A stretch of DNA of 64,000 nt from Streptomyces sp. MUM 178J (GTDB lineage Bacteria > Actinomycetota > Actinomycetes > Streptomycetales > Streptomycetaceae). The position numbers and the translations under genes are program-made. Under the pieces are notes generated by a model, which saw nothing but the letters and a program-made list of their open reading frames with translations, searched no databases and was not told the origin of the DNA. Positions 1-9,558 of the stretch are shown here, one piece after another (position 1 is the stretch's first letter; each line of letters opens with the position of its first letter). The stretch spans positions 1 through 64,000 of the forward strand of contig NZ_JADWYQ010000015.1 in NCBI RefSeq assembly GCF_022414575.1, given 5' to 3'.

Positions 1-525
1 GGCCTCACCGTCGGCGCTCCGGAGGGGAGCGGCCGCGGCCGGGCAGCGACGGCCGTCGCTGCGGCGGGGCCGGCGACCCGCGCGGACGCCGCGGACGCCG
101 TGGACGAGGCCGACGACGCCGTGCGGGTGCGGTTGGGGATCGGGCAGGCCGCAGTCTTGTCGGCACTGGTGGCCGGGACCCCCGCGCCCGAAGGGTTCGA
201 CTCGCGGCGGATGCGGGTGCAGAGCCGCGCGCTGTCCGTCAAGCGGGCCCACGTCGTCGCCAAGGTCGCCCCCGAGCTGCCGGAGATCCTCGGCGGCGGC
301 TATCGCGACGCGTTCCTCGCCTACGCGAGGAACCGCCCGATGCGCTCCGGCTACCGCCGCGACGCCCTCGACTTCGCCGCGCATCTGCTGGCCTCCGGCC
401 GTGTCACGGACGTGCGGGTCCGCCGCCGGCTCACCCTGTGGCATGACGAGAGAGCCGCCGCCCGTCCGCCGCTGCGGGCGACCAGGTTCGTACGGGCAGC
501 CCGCGCCGCGCTCACCATTCGCTGA
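1..525 (+). CDS. 3' end of an uncharacterised protein (5' end outside the window)
   Basis: The frame is open from the first base of the window through to the TGA at 523-525, so this is the C-terminal portion (174 codons) of a gene that begins upstream. A GTG at 100 is in frame but has no ribosome-binding site, and the residues before it are in the same frame, so I treat it as internal. The C-terminal part is Arg/Ala-rich and basic, with a segment about a protein being able to form helices (residues [13 protein letters not shown] and [13 protein letters not shown]). By position next to a TIGR04222 gene it probably corresponds to the SCO6045-like C-terminal domain family; this is recall, not a search. 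No catalytic motif is visible and I assign no function. Confidence 0.6.
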   Translation, partial: GLTVGAPEGSGRGRAATAVAAAGPATRADAADAVDEADDAVRVRLGIGQAAVLSALVAGTPAPEGFDSRRMRVQSRALSVKRAHVVAKVAPELPEILGGGYRDAFLAYARNRPMRSGYRRDALDFAAHLLASGRVTDVRVRRRLTLWHDERAAARPPLRATRFVRAARAALTIR

Positions 526-619
526 ACCATGCGACGCGATGTCACGAAGCGGTAACGCTCGGTCCGTTGCGGCGGACGCCCCATGGCGCACTCAAGGACG
601 CCTCGCGTACAACTCGCAC

Positions 620-1453
620 ATGTACTCGGGCATATACGGGGATGTCTTCTGGGTTCTGCTGCTTCTGGTGGCCTGGGCCGCGGCCGGGCTGAGCTGCGTA
701 CGGCTGTGCCGTGCCGCCGTCGACGCCGCGCGCCCCGCCCCGCCGGCCCCGCAGGACGGGCAGCCCGGCACGGTCGGCGGGGCGCAGCCGCTGAGCCTGT
801 ACGAGGCGGCGTTCCTCGCCGGCGGGCCGCACCGGGTCGCCGACCTCACGCTCGTCTCGCTGCACCGCCGCCGACGGCTGCTGCTGGCGCACACCGGCTG
901 GGCCACCATCGTGGACCCGGAGGGCGGGGACGACCTGGAACGCTCGGTCATCGGCGCGATCGGACCGGCGGGCCAGGCGCGGATCGCCGCCGTACGGGCC
1001 GCCGCGTGTGCCGCAGGGGCGGTGCGCGCCCTCGGCGACGGCCTCGTACGCGCCGGGCTCGCCGTCCCCGAAGCCGCGCGGGCGCAGGTCTCCTCGGCGG
1101 TGCGGACCGTACGGGCCGCCGCCGCCCTCACCGTCGCGCTGGCCGCGGTCGCACAGCTGACCTTCCCTCAGGGGCCCGGCGGCGGGGCGCCGGTGCTCGG
1201 CTGGTTCGCGCTGCCCCTCGTCCTCACCCTGGGCTGTCTGGCCATCGCCCGCATCGAGGTCCACCCGTACAGCACCTGGGCCTCCCCCGACGGGCAGCGG
1301 CTGCTCGGGGCACTCTCCCGCGGCGGGCGCGAGGGCCGCGACGGCGAGCGCGAGGTGCTGACCGCCGTTGCCGTACGGGGGGTGCGCGCGCTCGACGATC
1401 CCGCCCTGCGCGCGGCGCTCGCGCCGGGCCGTACGGCGCATCGGGGTCATTGA
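620..1453 (+). CDS. TIGR04222-type membrane protein
   Basis: A 277-residue protein. I chose the ATG at 620 because it begins directly with a hydrophobic segment (YGDVFWVLLLLVAWAAAGL, residues about 6-24), the expected first membrane helix; longer in-frame extensions upstream are Arg/Ser-rich and look non-coding. A second hydrophobic block lies near residues 170-215 (AAAALTVALAAVAQLTF, then FALPLVLTLGCLAIA). Between them is a cytoplasmic region starting LSLYEAAFLAGGPHRVADLTLVSLHRRRRL, in which the AAFLAGGP-R-V-A pattern is typical of TIGR04222 membrane proteins of actinobacteria. The family has no established role. It follows the preceding gene by 94 nt on the same strand. Confidence 0.75.
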   Translation: MYSGIYGDVFWVLLLLVAWAAAGLSCVRLCRAAVDAARPAPPAPQDGQPGTVGGAQPLSLYEAAFLAGGPHRVADLTLVSLHRRRRLLLAHTGWATIVDPEGGDDLERSVIGAIGPAGQARIAAVRAAACAAGAVRALGDGLVRAGLAVPEAARAQVSSAVRTVRAAAALTVALAAVAQLTFPQGPGGGAPVLGWFALPLVLTLGCLAIARIEVHPYSTWASPDGQRLLGALSRGGREGRDGEREVLTAVAVRGVRALDDPALRAALAPGRTAHRGH

Positions 1454-1587
1454 CGCCGACACCGGGCCGCGGTGCTTTACTTCGCCAAACCGCTCTGCTG
1501 ATGATCCTTTCGTCTATGGCCTCTGCGTCTGTGTGTCTGTGTGCGTGTCCACGGCTGCGGAGCCGCCGCCCGCACGAAGGGAACGCG

Positions 1588-3243
1588 ATGAGAGCAACCG
1601 CGCTCAAGGGGGCCGCTGCCGGCCTCACCTCCTTGGCTCTGACCGCCGTCGCCGTCACTCCCGCGGGCAGCGCACCCCTCTCGTCTCCCGAGGCCGTACA
1701 CCAGACCGCACAGCGGACCGCAGCGGAGGCGGCAGGCTGGGCGGAGGCCGCGGGCGTCGAGGTCGCCGCCGCCCACGCGGCTGTCTCCGGCGTCGACTTC
1801 GGCAGCTGCCACAAGGACGAGAAGCTGCCCGCGGCCGTGGAGTGCGGCGCCGTCACGGTCCCCCTCGACTACGCCGACCCCGCCGGCGAGCAGATCGAAC
1901 TGACCGTCAGCCGCATCACGGCCCGCGGCGAGCCCGCCGAACGCCAGGGCGCCCTCGTCTACAACCCCGGCGGCCCCGGCGCGTCCAGCATGTACTTCCC
2001 TCTGCTCGGCGGGCTCAAGGAGTGGAAGGGGATCGCCCAGGCATACGACCTGGTCGGCTATGCGCCGCGCGGTGTGGCCCGCTCGGCTCCGCTGTCCTGC
2101 CAGGACCCCGCCGACTTCGCCAAGGCCCCCACCCAGGCCCCGTCGCACCCCTCCCCCTCGTACAAGAAGGAGCGGATCGCCGAGGCGAAGGCGTACGCAC
2201 ACGGCTGCGCCCACCGGAACGGGCCGGCGCTGCGCCACTACCACTCCCTCAACAACGCCCGCGATCTGGAGGTGCTGCGCGCGGCGCTCGGCGAGCGGAA
2301 GCTGACGTTCATGGGCGCTTCGTACGGCACGTACGTCGGCGCCCTGTACGCCACGCTCCACCCCTCCCGGGTCCGCCGTATGGTCTTCGACTCGGCGGTC
2401 GACCCCGACCCGCGGCAGATCTGGTACCACAACAACCTCGACCAGTCGCTGGCCTTCGAAGCCCGCTGGGCGGACTTCCGCACCTGGACCGCCCGCCACG
2501 ACGACGTCTACGGGCTCGGCTCGACGGCCGAGGAGGTGGCGCGCAGCTATGAGAAGGTGCGGGCCCGGCTGGCGTACCGCCCCGCGGGTGGGACCGTCGG
2601 CCCCGGTCAGCTGCATGCGGCGATGCTGGGTGTGGCCTACTACGACGACTACTGGCCGCGGCGGGCGACGGCGCTGTCGGAGTTCCTCAAGGGGAACGAC
2701 AAGCCGCTGATCGAGCAGGCCGCGCCGAGGGCGGAGACGGCGAAGGCCCGGGAGAACGGCAACGCCGTCTACACGGCCATCGAGTGCAATGACGCGCCCT
2801 GGCCGACCCAGTGGGAGGTGTGGGACCGCGACAACAGCGAACTGGCCCTGAAGGCGCCCTTCGAGACCTGGGACAACGCCTGGATGAACCTTCCGTGCGC
2901 CTACTGGTCCGAGCCGCGGCAGCGGCCGCTCGACGTGGGCGCCGGGGAGGGCGAACTGCCTCCGACGCTGATCCTGGCCGCGGAGCGGGACGCGGCGACG
3001 CCGTACGCGGGTGCGCTGGAGCTGCAGCGGCGGCTGGCGGGCTCGGCGCTGGTCACCGAGCTGGGCGCGGGCACGCACGGCATCGGGGGCGGCGCCAACG
3101 CCTGTGTCAACGAGCACATGGAGCGCTATCTGCTGACCGGGAAGACGCCGGAGCGGCGCGCTGCGTGCGCGCCGCACCCGGTGCCCGACCCGGTGTCGCT
3201 GGAGCAGCACGCGGAGACCGGGAGGGTTCCGCGAGCCGTCTGA
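1588..3243 (+). CDS. secreted tripeptidyl aminopeptidase-like alpha/beta-hydrolase
   Basis: A 551-residue secreted serine hydrolase of the TAP/SlpD family that releases N-terminal peptides outside the cell. The ATG at 1588 follows an AAGGG ribosome site and starts a Sec signal peptide (residues 1-29, ending TPAGSA). The alpha/beta-hydrolase core opens with VYNPGGPGASS (oxyanion region, 124-134). The nucleophile elbow is GASYG with Ser245. A C-terminal TAP-like domain supplies Asp468 (AERDAATP) and His497 (GTHG), so the triad is complete. Cysteines at the ends of the domain (FGSCHKDE, AVECG, NDAPW, NLPCAY) fit disulfides of an exported enzyme. Substrate specificity cannot be read from the sequence. 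Confidence 0.88.
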   Translation: MRATALKGAAAGLTSLALTAVAVTPAGSAPLSSPEAVHQTAQRTAAEAAGWAEAAGVEVAAAHAAVSGVDFGSCHKDEKLPAAVECGAVTVPLDYADPAGEQIELTVSRITARGEPAERQGALVYNPGGPGASSMYFPLLGGLKEWKGIAQAYDLVGYAPRGVARSAPLSCQDPADFAKAPTQAPSHPSPSYKKERIAEAKAYAHGCAHRNGPALRHYHSLNNARDLEVLRAALGERKLTFMGASYGTYVGALYATLHPSRVRRMVFDSAVDPDPRQIWYHNNLDQSLAFEARWADFRTWTARHDDVYGLGSTAEEVARSYEKVRARLAYRPAGGTVGPGQLHAAMLGVAYYDDYWPRRATALSEFLKGNDKPLIEQAAPRAETAKARENGNAVYTAIECNDAPWPTQWEVWDRDNSELALKAPFETWDNAWMNLPCAYWSEPRQRPLDVGAGEGELPPTLILAAERDAATPYAGALELQRRLAGSALVTELGAGTHGIGGGANACVNEHMERYLLTGKTPERRAACAPHPVPDPVSLEQHAETGRVPRAV

Positions 3244-3255
3244 TCTTCCGGGTTC

Positions 3256-3288
3256 CCCGGCAGGCCGTCGGCCTGCCGACGGCCGGGG
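3256..3288. terminator. bidirectional terminator hairpin between convergent genes
   Basis: A GC-rich inverted repeat, core GGCCGTCGGC / GCCGACGGCC (3263-3272 and 3275-3284) with flanking CCCCGG/CCGGGG, lies in the 145-nt gap between the aminopeptidase gene and the convergent hemQ. There is no U-tract, as is usual in streptomycetes. Confidence 0.55.
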
Positions 3289-3388
3289 CCGCCGCCGGTG
3301 AAGGCGGATGCCCCGGCCGTCGCGTTCCCATGCCTCGCGCGGCAGCCGCAGGCGGACTCAAGCGACCTTGGAGCGACCTTGGGCGGCC

Positions 3389-4108
3389 TCAGGCCAGACC
3401 GGCCACCAGGTCCGCGACCGACTTGCGGCGGCCGGTGAAGAACGGGACCTCCTCACGGACGTGCATCCGCGCCTCGGAACCCCGCAGATGCCGCATCAGG
3501 TCGACGATCCGGTACAGCTCGTCCGCCTCGAAGGCGAGCAGCCACTCGTAGTCGCCGAGCGAGAACGACGCCACCGTGTTGGCGCGTACGTCCGGGAAGC
3601 CGCGGGCCATCTTGCCGTGGTCGGCGAGCATCCGGCGGCGGTCCTCGTCCGGCAGCAGGTACCAGTCGTAGGAGCGCACGAAGGGATAGACCGAGACGTA
3701 GTTGCGGGGCGTCTCGTCGGCCAGGAAGGCCGGGATGTGCGACTTGTTGAACTCGGCGGGGCGGTGCAGCGCCATGTTCGACCAGACCGGCTCCAGCGCC
3801 CGGCCGAGCCCGGTGCGGCGGAAGAGGTTGTACGCCTCCTGCAGCTCGTCCGCGGTCTCCGCGTGCCACCAGATCATCAGGTCGGCGTCGGCGCGCAGCC
3901 CGGAGACGTCGTAGGCGCCGCGCACGGTGACGTCCTTGGCGGCGAGCTTGTCGAACAGCTCCTGGACCTCGGCCGCGCACCCCGCGCGGTCGGTGTCGGC
4001 GGGAAGCACGTCGCGCAGCTTGAAGACGGACCACAGCGTGTAGCGGATGACCTCGTTGAGGTCCTTGGCCTTCTTGCCGGCGTTCGGGATCTTTTCGGGG
4101 GCGGTCAT
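3389..4108 (-). CDS. hemQ: coproheme decarboxylase HemQ (ChdC)
   Basis: A 239-residue member of the chlorite-dismutase-fold family that converts coproheme III to haem b with peroxide, the last step of the coproporphyrin-dependent pathway of actinobacteria. The family pattern [15 protein letters not shown] carries the catalytic Tyr141 (YPFVRS), and DHGKMAR carries the proximal haem ligand His164. Length matches the family (about 230-250). The ATG at 4108 is preferred over upstream in-frame codons because it lies 4 nt after the hemY stop, implying translational coupling. With hemY and hemE nearby it forms the late haem module. The distal residue pattern marks it as HemQ and not a true chlorite dismutase. 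Confidence 0.95.
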   Translation of the reverse strand: MTAPEKIPNAGKKAKDLNEVIRYTLWSVFKLRDVLPADTDRAGCAAEVQELFDKLAAKDVTVRGAYDVSGLRADADLMIWWHAETADELQEAYNLFRRTGLGRALEPVWSNMALHRPAEFNKSHIPAFLADETPRNYVSVYPFVRSYDWYLLPDEDRRRMLADHGKMARGFPDVRANTVASFSLGDYEWLLAFEADELYRIVDLMRHLRGSEARMHVREEVPFFTGRRKSVADLVAGLA

Positions 4109-4112
4109 GAGG

Positions 4113-5582
4113 CTATTGTCCCGCGTCCTGTCCGGCGCTCCGCGCCAGGGTGGGCATGGCGAGGATCTCATCCGCCGCACGGTGGGCGCTTGCGATGCAG
4201 GCGGGGATGCCGACGCCGTCGTACACCGCCCCGCAGACCCGGAGTCCGGGCAGCTTGGCGACCTCCTCGCGGATGCGGGCGACGCGTGCCGGATGGCCGA
4301 CGGGGTACTGCGGAAGGCCGCCGATCCAGCGGGTCACCTCGGCGGCCACGGGCCGGGCGGCCAGGCCGGCCGCCTCGCCGAGGTCGGCCAGGGAGGCCGC
4401 GACCAGTTCATGGTCCTCGCGATGGAGCTGCTCCTCCTCGCCGTATCTGCCGAGGGAGGTGCGCAGCACGAACAGGTCGGGGGCGGCGCGGTCGAGCCAG
4501 CCCCACTTGCGGGTGGAGAAGGTGGACGCCTTGATCGCGCGGCCGTCGACGGGCGGCACCAGGAAGCCGCTGCCGTCCGGCAGTCCCCGGCCCGCACCTG
4601 CCCCGGCCAGGTCGGTGCGGCGGAAGGCGAGGGTGACCAGCGCCATGGAGGCGTACTCGACGCGGGCGAGTTCCGCGGACGCCGCCGGTGACTCGTCGGC
4701 GAGCAGCGCGGAGGCGGACCAGGCGGGGGCGGCCAGGACCACGCCGTCGGCGGTGAACGTGCGCTCGTCGGTGCGGATCCGCCAGCCGCCGCCGGCGGCG
4801 GCGCGGGTGAGCTCGACGACGGGTGTCTCGGTGAGGATCCGCCCTCCGTGGGCGCGGACGGCGGCGGCCACCGCGTCCGGCAGCAGCCCGACGCCGCCCT
4901 CGATGCCTGTGAAGACCGGTCCGGCGCCCGGCTGTGCCGCGTCGGCCTCGGCCTGGACCTCCCGTACGGCGGCGAGCAGCGAGGCGTGTTGGCGGGCGGC
5001 CTCGAAGAGGCGGGGGACGGCTGCGCGCATCGAGATGCGGTACGCGTCGCCCGCGTACACCCCGCCGAGCAGCGGCTCCACCAGCCGGTCGACGACCTCG
5101 CGGCCGAGCCGCTCGGCCACAAGGGCGCCGATCGCGACGTCGTCGCCGAGTTCGGCGGGCGGCAGCTCCGGCTCGCGGGCGATGCGGTCGACGGCCTCGG
5201 CGGAGAGCAGCCCGGCGAGCGCGGCGGGGTCGCCGGGGACGCCCATGACATGGCCCTTGGGCATCGGGCGGAGCGCGCCGCGGGTCCAGACGGAGGCGGA
5301 GGCGGTGGCGGGCGGCTGGAGCCGGTCGCCGAGTCCCGCGGCTCTGGCCAGTTCGACGGCCTCGGGGCGGCGGGCGAGCATGGACTCGGCGCCCAGGTCG
5401 ACCTGCGCGCCCGCGATCTCTCCCGTCTGCAGCTTGCCGCCGAGGCGGCTGGCAGCCTCCAGCAGCGTGACCCTCGCACCGGAGCCTACGAGCCGGTGCG
5501 CGGCCGCGAGCCCGGCGATGCCGCCTCCGATGACGACGACATGAGCCGCATCCGCGTGAGCCGTGCCTGTGTCCGCGTTCAT
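4113..5582 (-). CDS. hemY: coproporphyrinogen III oxidase HemY/CgoX (protoporphyrinogen-oxidase family)
   Basis: A 489-residue FAD-dependent oxidase that aromatises coproporphyrinogen III to coproporphyrin III in actinobacteria; it is classically annotated protoporphyrinogen oxidase. The N-terminal dinucleotide fold is [17 protein letters not shown], followed by [12 protein letters not shown], the normal FAD and substrate-domain signature. A C-terminal FAD segment with the family pattern [11 protein letters not shown] lies near the end. The ATG at 5582 starts 12 residues before the Rossmann motif; upstream in-frame sequence would run into the divergent flavoprotein promoter. Its stop is 4 nt before hemQ, so the two are one transcription unit. 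The gene product should hand coproporphyrin to ferrochelatase encoded elsewhere, then HemQ. Confidence 0.93.
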   Translation of the reverse strand: MNADTGTAHADAAHVVVIGGGIAGLAAAHRLVGSGARVTLLEAASRLGGKLQTGEIAGAQVDLGAESMLARRPEAVELARAAGLGDRLQPPATASASVWTRGALRPMPKGHVMGVPGDPAALAGLLSAEAVDRIAREPELPPAELGDDVAIGALVAERLGREVVDRLVEPLLGGVYAGDAYRISMRAAVPRLFEAARQHASLLAAVREVQAEADAAQPGAGPVFTGIEGGVGLLPDAVAAAVRAHGGRILTETPVVELTRAAAGGGWRIRTDERTFTADGVVLAAPAWSASALLADESPAASAELARVEYASMALVTLAFRRTDLAGAGAGRGLPDGSGFLVPPVDGRAIKASTFSTRKWGWLDRAAPDLFVLRTSLGRYGEEEQLHREDHELVAASLADLGEAAGLAARPVAAEVTRWIGGLPQYPVGHPARVARIREEVAKLPGLRVCGAVYDGVGIPACIASAHRAADEILAMPTLARSAGQDAGQ

Positions 5583-5658
5583 GCGGTCCACTCTCTCAGA
5601 CCGCTCTGCCCGTCGATCACCCCGTGCAGACGTCGTCACGGCGCATAGGTTGTGCGTC

Positions 5659-7071
5659 ATGAGTCGTATGCGTCGTACGAGTGGTGGGAAACGGGAACGG
5701 CTTGTGGTCGTCGGCGGCGATGCGGCGGGCATGTCCGCCGCATCGCGGGCACGTCGGCTGAAGGGCCCCGAAGAGCTGGAGATCACGGCGTTCGAGCGTG
5801 GGCGGTTCAGCTCGTACTCGGCGTGCGGCATTCCGTACTGGGTGGGCGGTGCGGTCGCGGACCGCGACGCGCTGGTCGCGCGTACGCCCGAGGAGCACCG
5901 CGAGCGCGCCATCGATCTGCGGATGCGCACGGAGGTGACCGAGATCGACGTGGCCGCCGGGCGGGTGCGTGCGCGTGATCTGTCGACGGGGGCGCAGACG
6001 TGGACCGGCTACGACAAGCTCGTCATCGCGACCGGGGCACGGCCCGTGCGCCCGCCCATCCCGGGCATCGACGCGCCGGGCGTACACGGGGTGCAGACCC
6101 TGGACGACGGTCAGGCGCTGCTGGATGCCCTCGAAGAGATCGAAGGCCGGGACGGCAGGCGCGCCGTGGTCGTGGGCGCGGGGTACATCGGCGTCGAGAT
6201 GGCGGAGGCGCTGATGCGCCGCGGCTACACCGTGACGCTCGTCGACCGCCGCGAGCAGCCGATGGCGACGCTGGACCCGGACATGGGCGCGCTGGTGCGC
6301 GGCGCGCTGGACGATCTGGGCGTCACCACGGTGAGCGGCGCCGACGTCGTCGGGATCCTCACCGGCGACGACGGGCGGGCCCGCGGGGTGGCCGTGAAGG
6401 ACGCGGAGTACCCGGCGGACGTGGTGGTGCTCGGCATCGGCGTACGCCCGGAGACCGGCCTCGCCCGCGCGGCGGGCCTGCCGCTGGGGGTGTACGGAGG
6501 GCTGCTCACCGATCTGTCGATGCGGGTGCGCGGCTGCGGGAACATCTGGGCGGGCGGCGACTGTGTGGAGGTGCTCGACCTGGTCTCCGGGCGGGAGCGC
6601 CATATCGCCCTGGGCACGCACGCCAACAAGCACGGCCAGGTGATCGGCGCGAACGTCGCCGGCGGCTACGGCACGTTCCCGGGGGTGGTGGGTACAGCCG
6701 TCAGCAAGGTCTGCGACCTGGAGATCGCGCGGACCGGGCTGCGGGAGAAGGACGCTCAGGCGGTGGGCCTGAAGTACGTCACCGCGACCATCGAGGCGAC
6801 CAACAGCGCCGGGTACTACCCCGGGGCCGCCCCGATGACCGTCAAGATGCTCGCCGAACGCCGCACGGGGCGTCTGCTCGGCGTGCAGATCGTGGGGCGG
6901 GAGGGCGCGGGCAAGCGCGTCGACGTCGCGGCGACGGCGCTGACGGCGGGCATGACCGTGGAGCAGCTGACGGCGCTGGACCTGGGCTACGCCCCGCCGT
7001 TCTCCCCGGTGTGGGATCCGGTCCTGGTGGCGGCGAGGCGGGCGGCCTCCGCCGTGCGCGACGCAGGCTGA
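5659..7071 (+). CDS. CoA-disulfide-reductase-like FAD/NAD(P) oxidoreductase
   Basis: A 470-residue group III pyridine-nucleotide disulfide oxidoreductase. The FAD fold is VVVGGDAAGMSAASRARR (residues about 17-34). The redox-active single cysteine sits in SAYCGIPYW-like context (SSYSACGIPYWVGG), as in CoA-disulfide reductases, persulfide reductases and NADH oxidases. The second Rossmann fold is AVVVGAGYIGVEMAEAL, and GNIWAGGDCVE is the C-terminal FAD contact. It therefore reduces a small disulfide or polysulfide, or oxygen, with NAD(P)H; the exact substrate cannot be read. It is divergent from hemY, with only 76 nt between start codons and no clear ribosome site, so a leaderless or very short leader transcript is likely. 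It ends 25 nt from the convergent hemE. Confidence 0.85.
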   Translation: MSRMRRTSGGKRERLVVVGGDAAGMSAASRARRLKGPEELEITAFERGRFSSYSACGIPYWVGGAVADRDALVARTPEEHRERAIDLRMRTEVTEIDVAAGRVRARDLSTGAQTWTGYDKLVIATGARPVRPPIPGIDAPGVHGVQTLDDGQALLDALEEIEGRDGRRAVVVGAGYIGVEMAEALMRRGYTVTLVDRREQPMATLDPDMGALVRGALDDLGVTTVSGADVVGILTGDDGRARGVAVKDAEYPADVVVLGIGVRPETGLARAAGLPLGVYGGLLTDLSMRVRGCGNIWAGGDCVEVLDLVSGRERHIALGTHANKHGQVIGANVAGGYGTFPGVVGTAVSKVCDLEIARTGLREKDAQAVGLKYVTATIEATNSAGYYPGAAPMTVKMLAERRTGRLLGVQIVGREGAGKRVDVAATALTAGMTVEQLTALDLGYAPPFSPVWDPVLVAARRAASAVRDAG

Positions 7072-7096
7072 GCCCGCCTCCCGGCCTTCCCGCCCC

Positions 7097-8173
7097 CTAG
7101 CGTGCGGTCTCGGTGTGGACGAACTCGACCAGTCGGGTCAGCGCGTCGGCGTCGGTCGTCGGCAGGACGCCGTGGCCGAGGTTGAAGACATGCCCTTCGA
7201 GGCCCGCCGCCGCGGCGAGCACCTCGCGGGTCTTGGTCTCGACCGCCTCGGGCGTGGCGAACAGGACGGCCGGGTCCAGGTTCCCCTGGAGCGCCTTGCC
7301 GGGCCCGACCCTGCGGGCCGCCTCGTCGAGCGGCACCCGCCAGTCGACGCCGACGACGTCCGCCCCCGCCTCGCCGAGGAGGCCGAGGAGTTCCCCGGTG
7401 CCCACGCCGAAGTGAATGCGCGGGACGCCGTACTCGGCGACGGCCTGGAAGACCTTGGCGGACGCCGGCAGCACCGATCGCCGGTAGTCCGCCGGGGCCA
7501 GCGCCCCGACCCAGGAGTCGAAGAGCTGGACGGCCGACGCGCCCGCCTCGATCTGGACCTTCAGGAAGGACGAGGTGATCGCGGCGAGGCGGTCGAGCAG
7601 ATCGGCCCACAGCTGCGGGTCGCCGTACATCAGCGCCTTGGTGTGCTCGTGGTTGCGGGACGGCCCGCCCTCCACGAGATAGCTGGCGAGGGTGAAGGGG
7701 GCTCCCGCGAACCCGATCAGCGGGGTCTCGCCCAGCTCGCCGGTGAGCAGCCCGATGGCCTCGGTGACGTACCAGACGTCCTCCGGGGTCAGCTCGCGCA
7801 GCCGCGCCAGGTCCGCACGCGACCGGATCGGCTCGGCGACGACGGGGCCGACGCCCGGCTTGATGTCGAGGTCGACGCCGATGGCCTTGAGCGGCACGAC
7901 GATGTCGCTGAAGTAGATCGCCGCGTCGACCTTGTGGCGGCGCACCGGCTGCATGGTGATCTCGCTGACAAGCTCGGGCCGCATGCAGGATTCGAGCATG
8001 GGGATGCCCTCGCGCACCTTGAGGTACTCGGGGAGCGAGCGCCCCGCCTGCCGCATGAACCAGACCGGCGTGTGCGGCACCGGCTCGCGCCGGCACGCCT
8101 TGAGGAACGTCGAGTCGTACGTCGTCGTCTGCGGGCCCGGCGGCCGGCCCGATGGGCTGTCGTTGGCGGTCAC
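7097..8173 (-). CDS. hemE: uroporphyrinogen III decarboxylase
   Basis: A 358-residue enzyme that removes four carboxyls from uroporphyrinogen III to give coproporphyrinogen III. Both signatures are present: [15 protein letters not shown] near residue 40 (substrate arginines) and [14 protein letters not shown] near residue 150. A TIM-barrel length of about 350 fits. Translation starts at GTG 8173, giving MTANDSPSG. It lies in the same haem neighbourhood as hemY and hemQ but is separated from them by the oppositely oriented flavoprotein, so it is transcribed on its own. It is divergent from the DUF3000 gene, sharing a 92-nt promoter region. Confidence 0.95.
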   Translation of the reverse strand: MTANDSPSGRPPGPQTTTYDSTFLKACRREPVPHTPVWFMRQAGRSLPEYLKVREGIPMLESCMRPELVSEITMQPVRRHKVDAAIYFSDIVVPLKAIGVDLDIKPGVGPVVAEPIRSRADLARLRELTPEDVWYVTEAIGLLTGELGETPLIGFAGAPFTLASYLVEGGPSRNHEHTKALMYGDPQLWADLLDRLAAITSSFLKVQIEAGASAVQLFDSWVGALAPADYRRSVLPASAKVFQAVAEYGVPRIHFGVGTGELLGLLGEAGADVVGVDWRVPLDEAARRVGPGKALQGNLDPAVLFATPEAVETKTREVLAAAAGLEGHVFNLGHGVLPTTDADALTRLVEFVHTETAR

Positions 8174-8265
8174 GCCCAGAATCTTCGCACGTGCTCGTGA
8201 AGTGCCCGCTTCGGCCCGGGTGTCCTTCCCTGCGCAATGCCCCCGTTCCGCCTACTCTTCCCCGC

Positions 8266-8958
8266 ATGGCTGCGCCTCAGGGACACTTTTCCGATCATTC
8301 CAACAGCTCCGAGAGCGGGCGCGGTCGCGCGGCGGAGAACGAGGGGGACCACGAAGGAGGGTCGGTCCCGCACGCGTTCCGGCTCGCGGTCGAAGCGCTG
8401 CGGTCCGCGCGGCTGCGCCCGGAGATCGAAATGGACCCGACACGTCCCCCGCAGCGGCTGGCCCCCTACTCGTACGCCCTGGAGGCGGCGGTCGTCCAGG
8501 ACGAGGAGGATCTGGCGGACGGCCGTCTGGTGCTGCTGTACGACCCGGCCGGGCACGACGCCTGGCGGGGGACGTTCCGGCTGGTGACGCTGGTGCGCGC
8601 GGAACTGGAGCCGGAGATGGCGGCGGATCCGCTGCTGCCGGAGGTCTGCTGGTCGTGGCTGACGGGGGCGCTTGAGGCAAGGGGCCTGGAGTACGGGGAG
8701 CCGAGCGGGACCGTCACCCGTGCGGGGTCTCACTATTTCGGTGGACTCGCGGAACGGCGTCCGGCCTCGCAGATCGAGATCCGCGCGTCCTGGACACCGG
8801 CCGAGTCGCCGCACGGCGTCCCGGACACGGCGTCCCACCTCACGGCCTGGTGCGATCTGCTGTGCCAGATCGCCGGCCTGCCGCCCGCCCCGGCCGGCGG
8901 GGACGCCGGCACGGGCGTGGTCTCCCTGCCGCAGCGGCGCGGCCCCCAGCAGCACTGA
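8266..8958 (+). CDS. DUF3000 family protein
   Basis: A 230-residue cytoplasmic protein conserved in actinobacteria and usually found beside hemE, as here. Family hallmarks seen are HAFRLAVEALRSARLRPEIEMDP near residue 35, RLAPYSYALEA, and the closing stretch LTAWCDLLCQIAGLPP. There are no membrane segments or metal-binding clusters. The ATG at 8266 is chosen because the homologous region begins soon after it and the extension upstream overlaps the hemE start. Function is unknown; its fixed position suggests a link with haem metabolism or with the nearby RNase D, but that is inference. Confidence 0.85.
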   Translation: MAAPQGHFSDHSNSSESGRGRAAENEGDHEGGSVPHAFRLAVEALRSARLRPEIEMDPTRPPQRLAPYSYALEAAVVQDEEDLADGRLVLLYDPAGHDAWRGTFRLVTLVRAELEPEMAADPLLPEVCWSWLTGALEARGLEYGEPSGTVTRAGSHYFGGLAERRPASQIEIRASWTPAESPHGVPDTASHLTAWCDLLCQIAGLPPAPAGGDAGTGVVSLPQRRGPQQH

Positions 8959-9558
8959 GGCCACAGCGTGCGGGACGCACGGGGGAGACTGCCCCCGCGC
9001 AGCCGGCCGGCGGCCGGTACGGAGCCGACGCGGTCCGGCGACGCCCCCACGGGGCGCGGGGCAGTGTCGACGGGCGGCTCCGCCGCGTGGGCGCGGCCGG
9101 GCCACGATGTGCCCGCATGCGCTCGACGGCCGATCTCGCGGACTTCGCCCGGGGTGTTCGGCCCGTACGCTGACGCGGGCAGCCGGGCAGCCGGGCGGGC
9201 AGGCCACGCGGGGCTGCCGTGCGGCCGGCCATGCAGGGCTGCCGTGCGGGCAGGCCACGTGGGAAGCCTCTGTGAGCGTCCCGGCGGGGGCCATGCGCGC
9301 CGGGCGCAAGCGCCGCGCACGCCTCGGGCGGCGGGGCACTCGGGCGCGCACGCATCACCCGAGCGCGCTGCTCCGGACGGCTTCCTCGTAGGATGATCGA
9401 TCACCCGTCCGAATTGCCCGGATTGTTACTCACCAAATCGTGATCATTCTCTAAAGGACGCCGGGATTGGTGCCGAAGAGGTCAGTGACCCTAACTGCAC
9501 GGTTCGCCCCGGCTTCATCCCCGAGCCGGCCCGTCTCGCACCTTCCCCAGGAGGCCTG
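8959..9558. other. 600-bp non-coding gap with GC repeats and an AT-rich promoter-like end
   Basis: No gene with credible start or codon pattern is visible. The middle (about 9177-9262) holds imperfect direct repeats built on GGGCTGCCGTGCGG and GGGCAGGCCACG. The last 170 bp change character: an AT-richer stretch (9390-9460) contains the palindrome TGATCGATCA (9394-9403) and the sequence TTGTTACTCACCAAATCG, which may be the promoter of the response-regulator gene. A good ribosome site (AGGAGG, 9549-9554) closes the gap. Confidence 0.5.

Noticed and set aside
583..1587. Long N-terminal extension of the aminopeptidase in the same frame
   Set aside because: It is Arg/Gly-rich antisense-style sequence lying over the TIGR04222 gene; the signal peptide and ribosome site place the start at 1588.
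3389..4108. Chlorite dismutase activity for the HemQ gene
   Set aside because: The haem-gene context, Tyr141 in the YPFVRS motif and actinobacterial origin identify coproheme decarboxylase.
8959..9390. Small GC-rich ORFs on both strands between DUF3000 and the response regulator
   Set aside because: Every frame is open by composition, products are Arg/Pro/Gly-rich, and none has a ribosome site; the area is repetitive.
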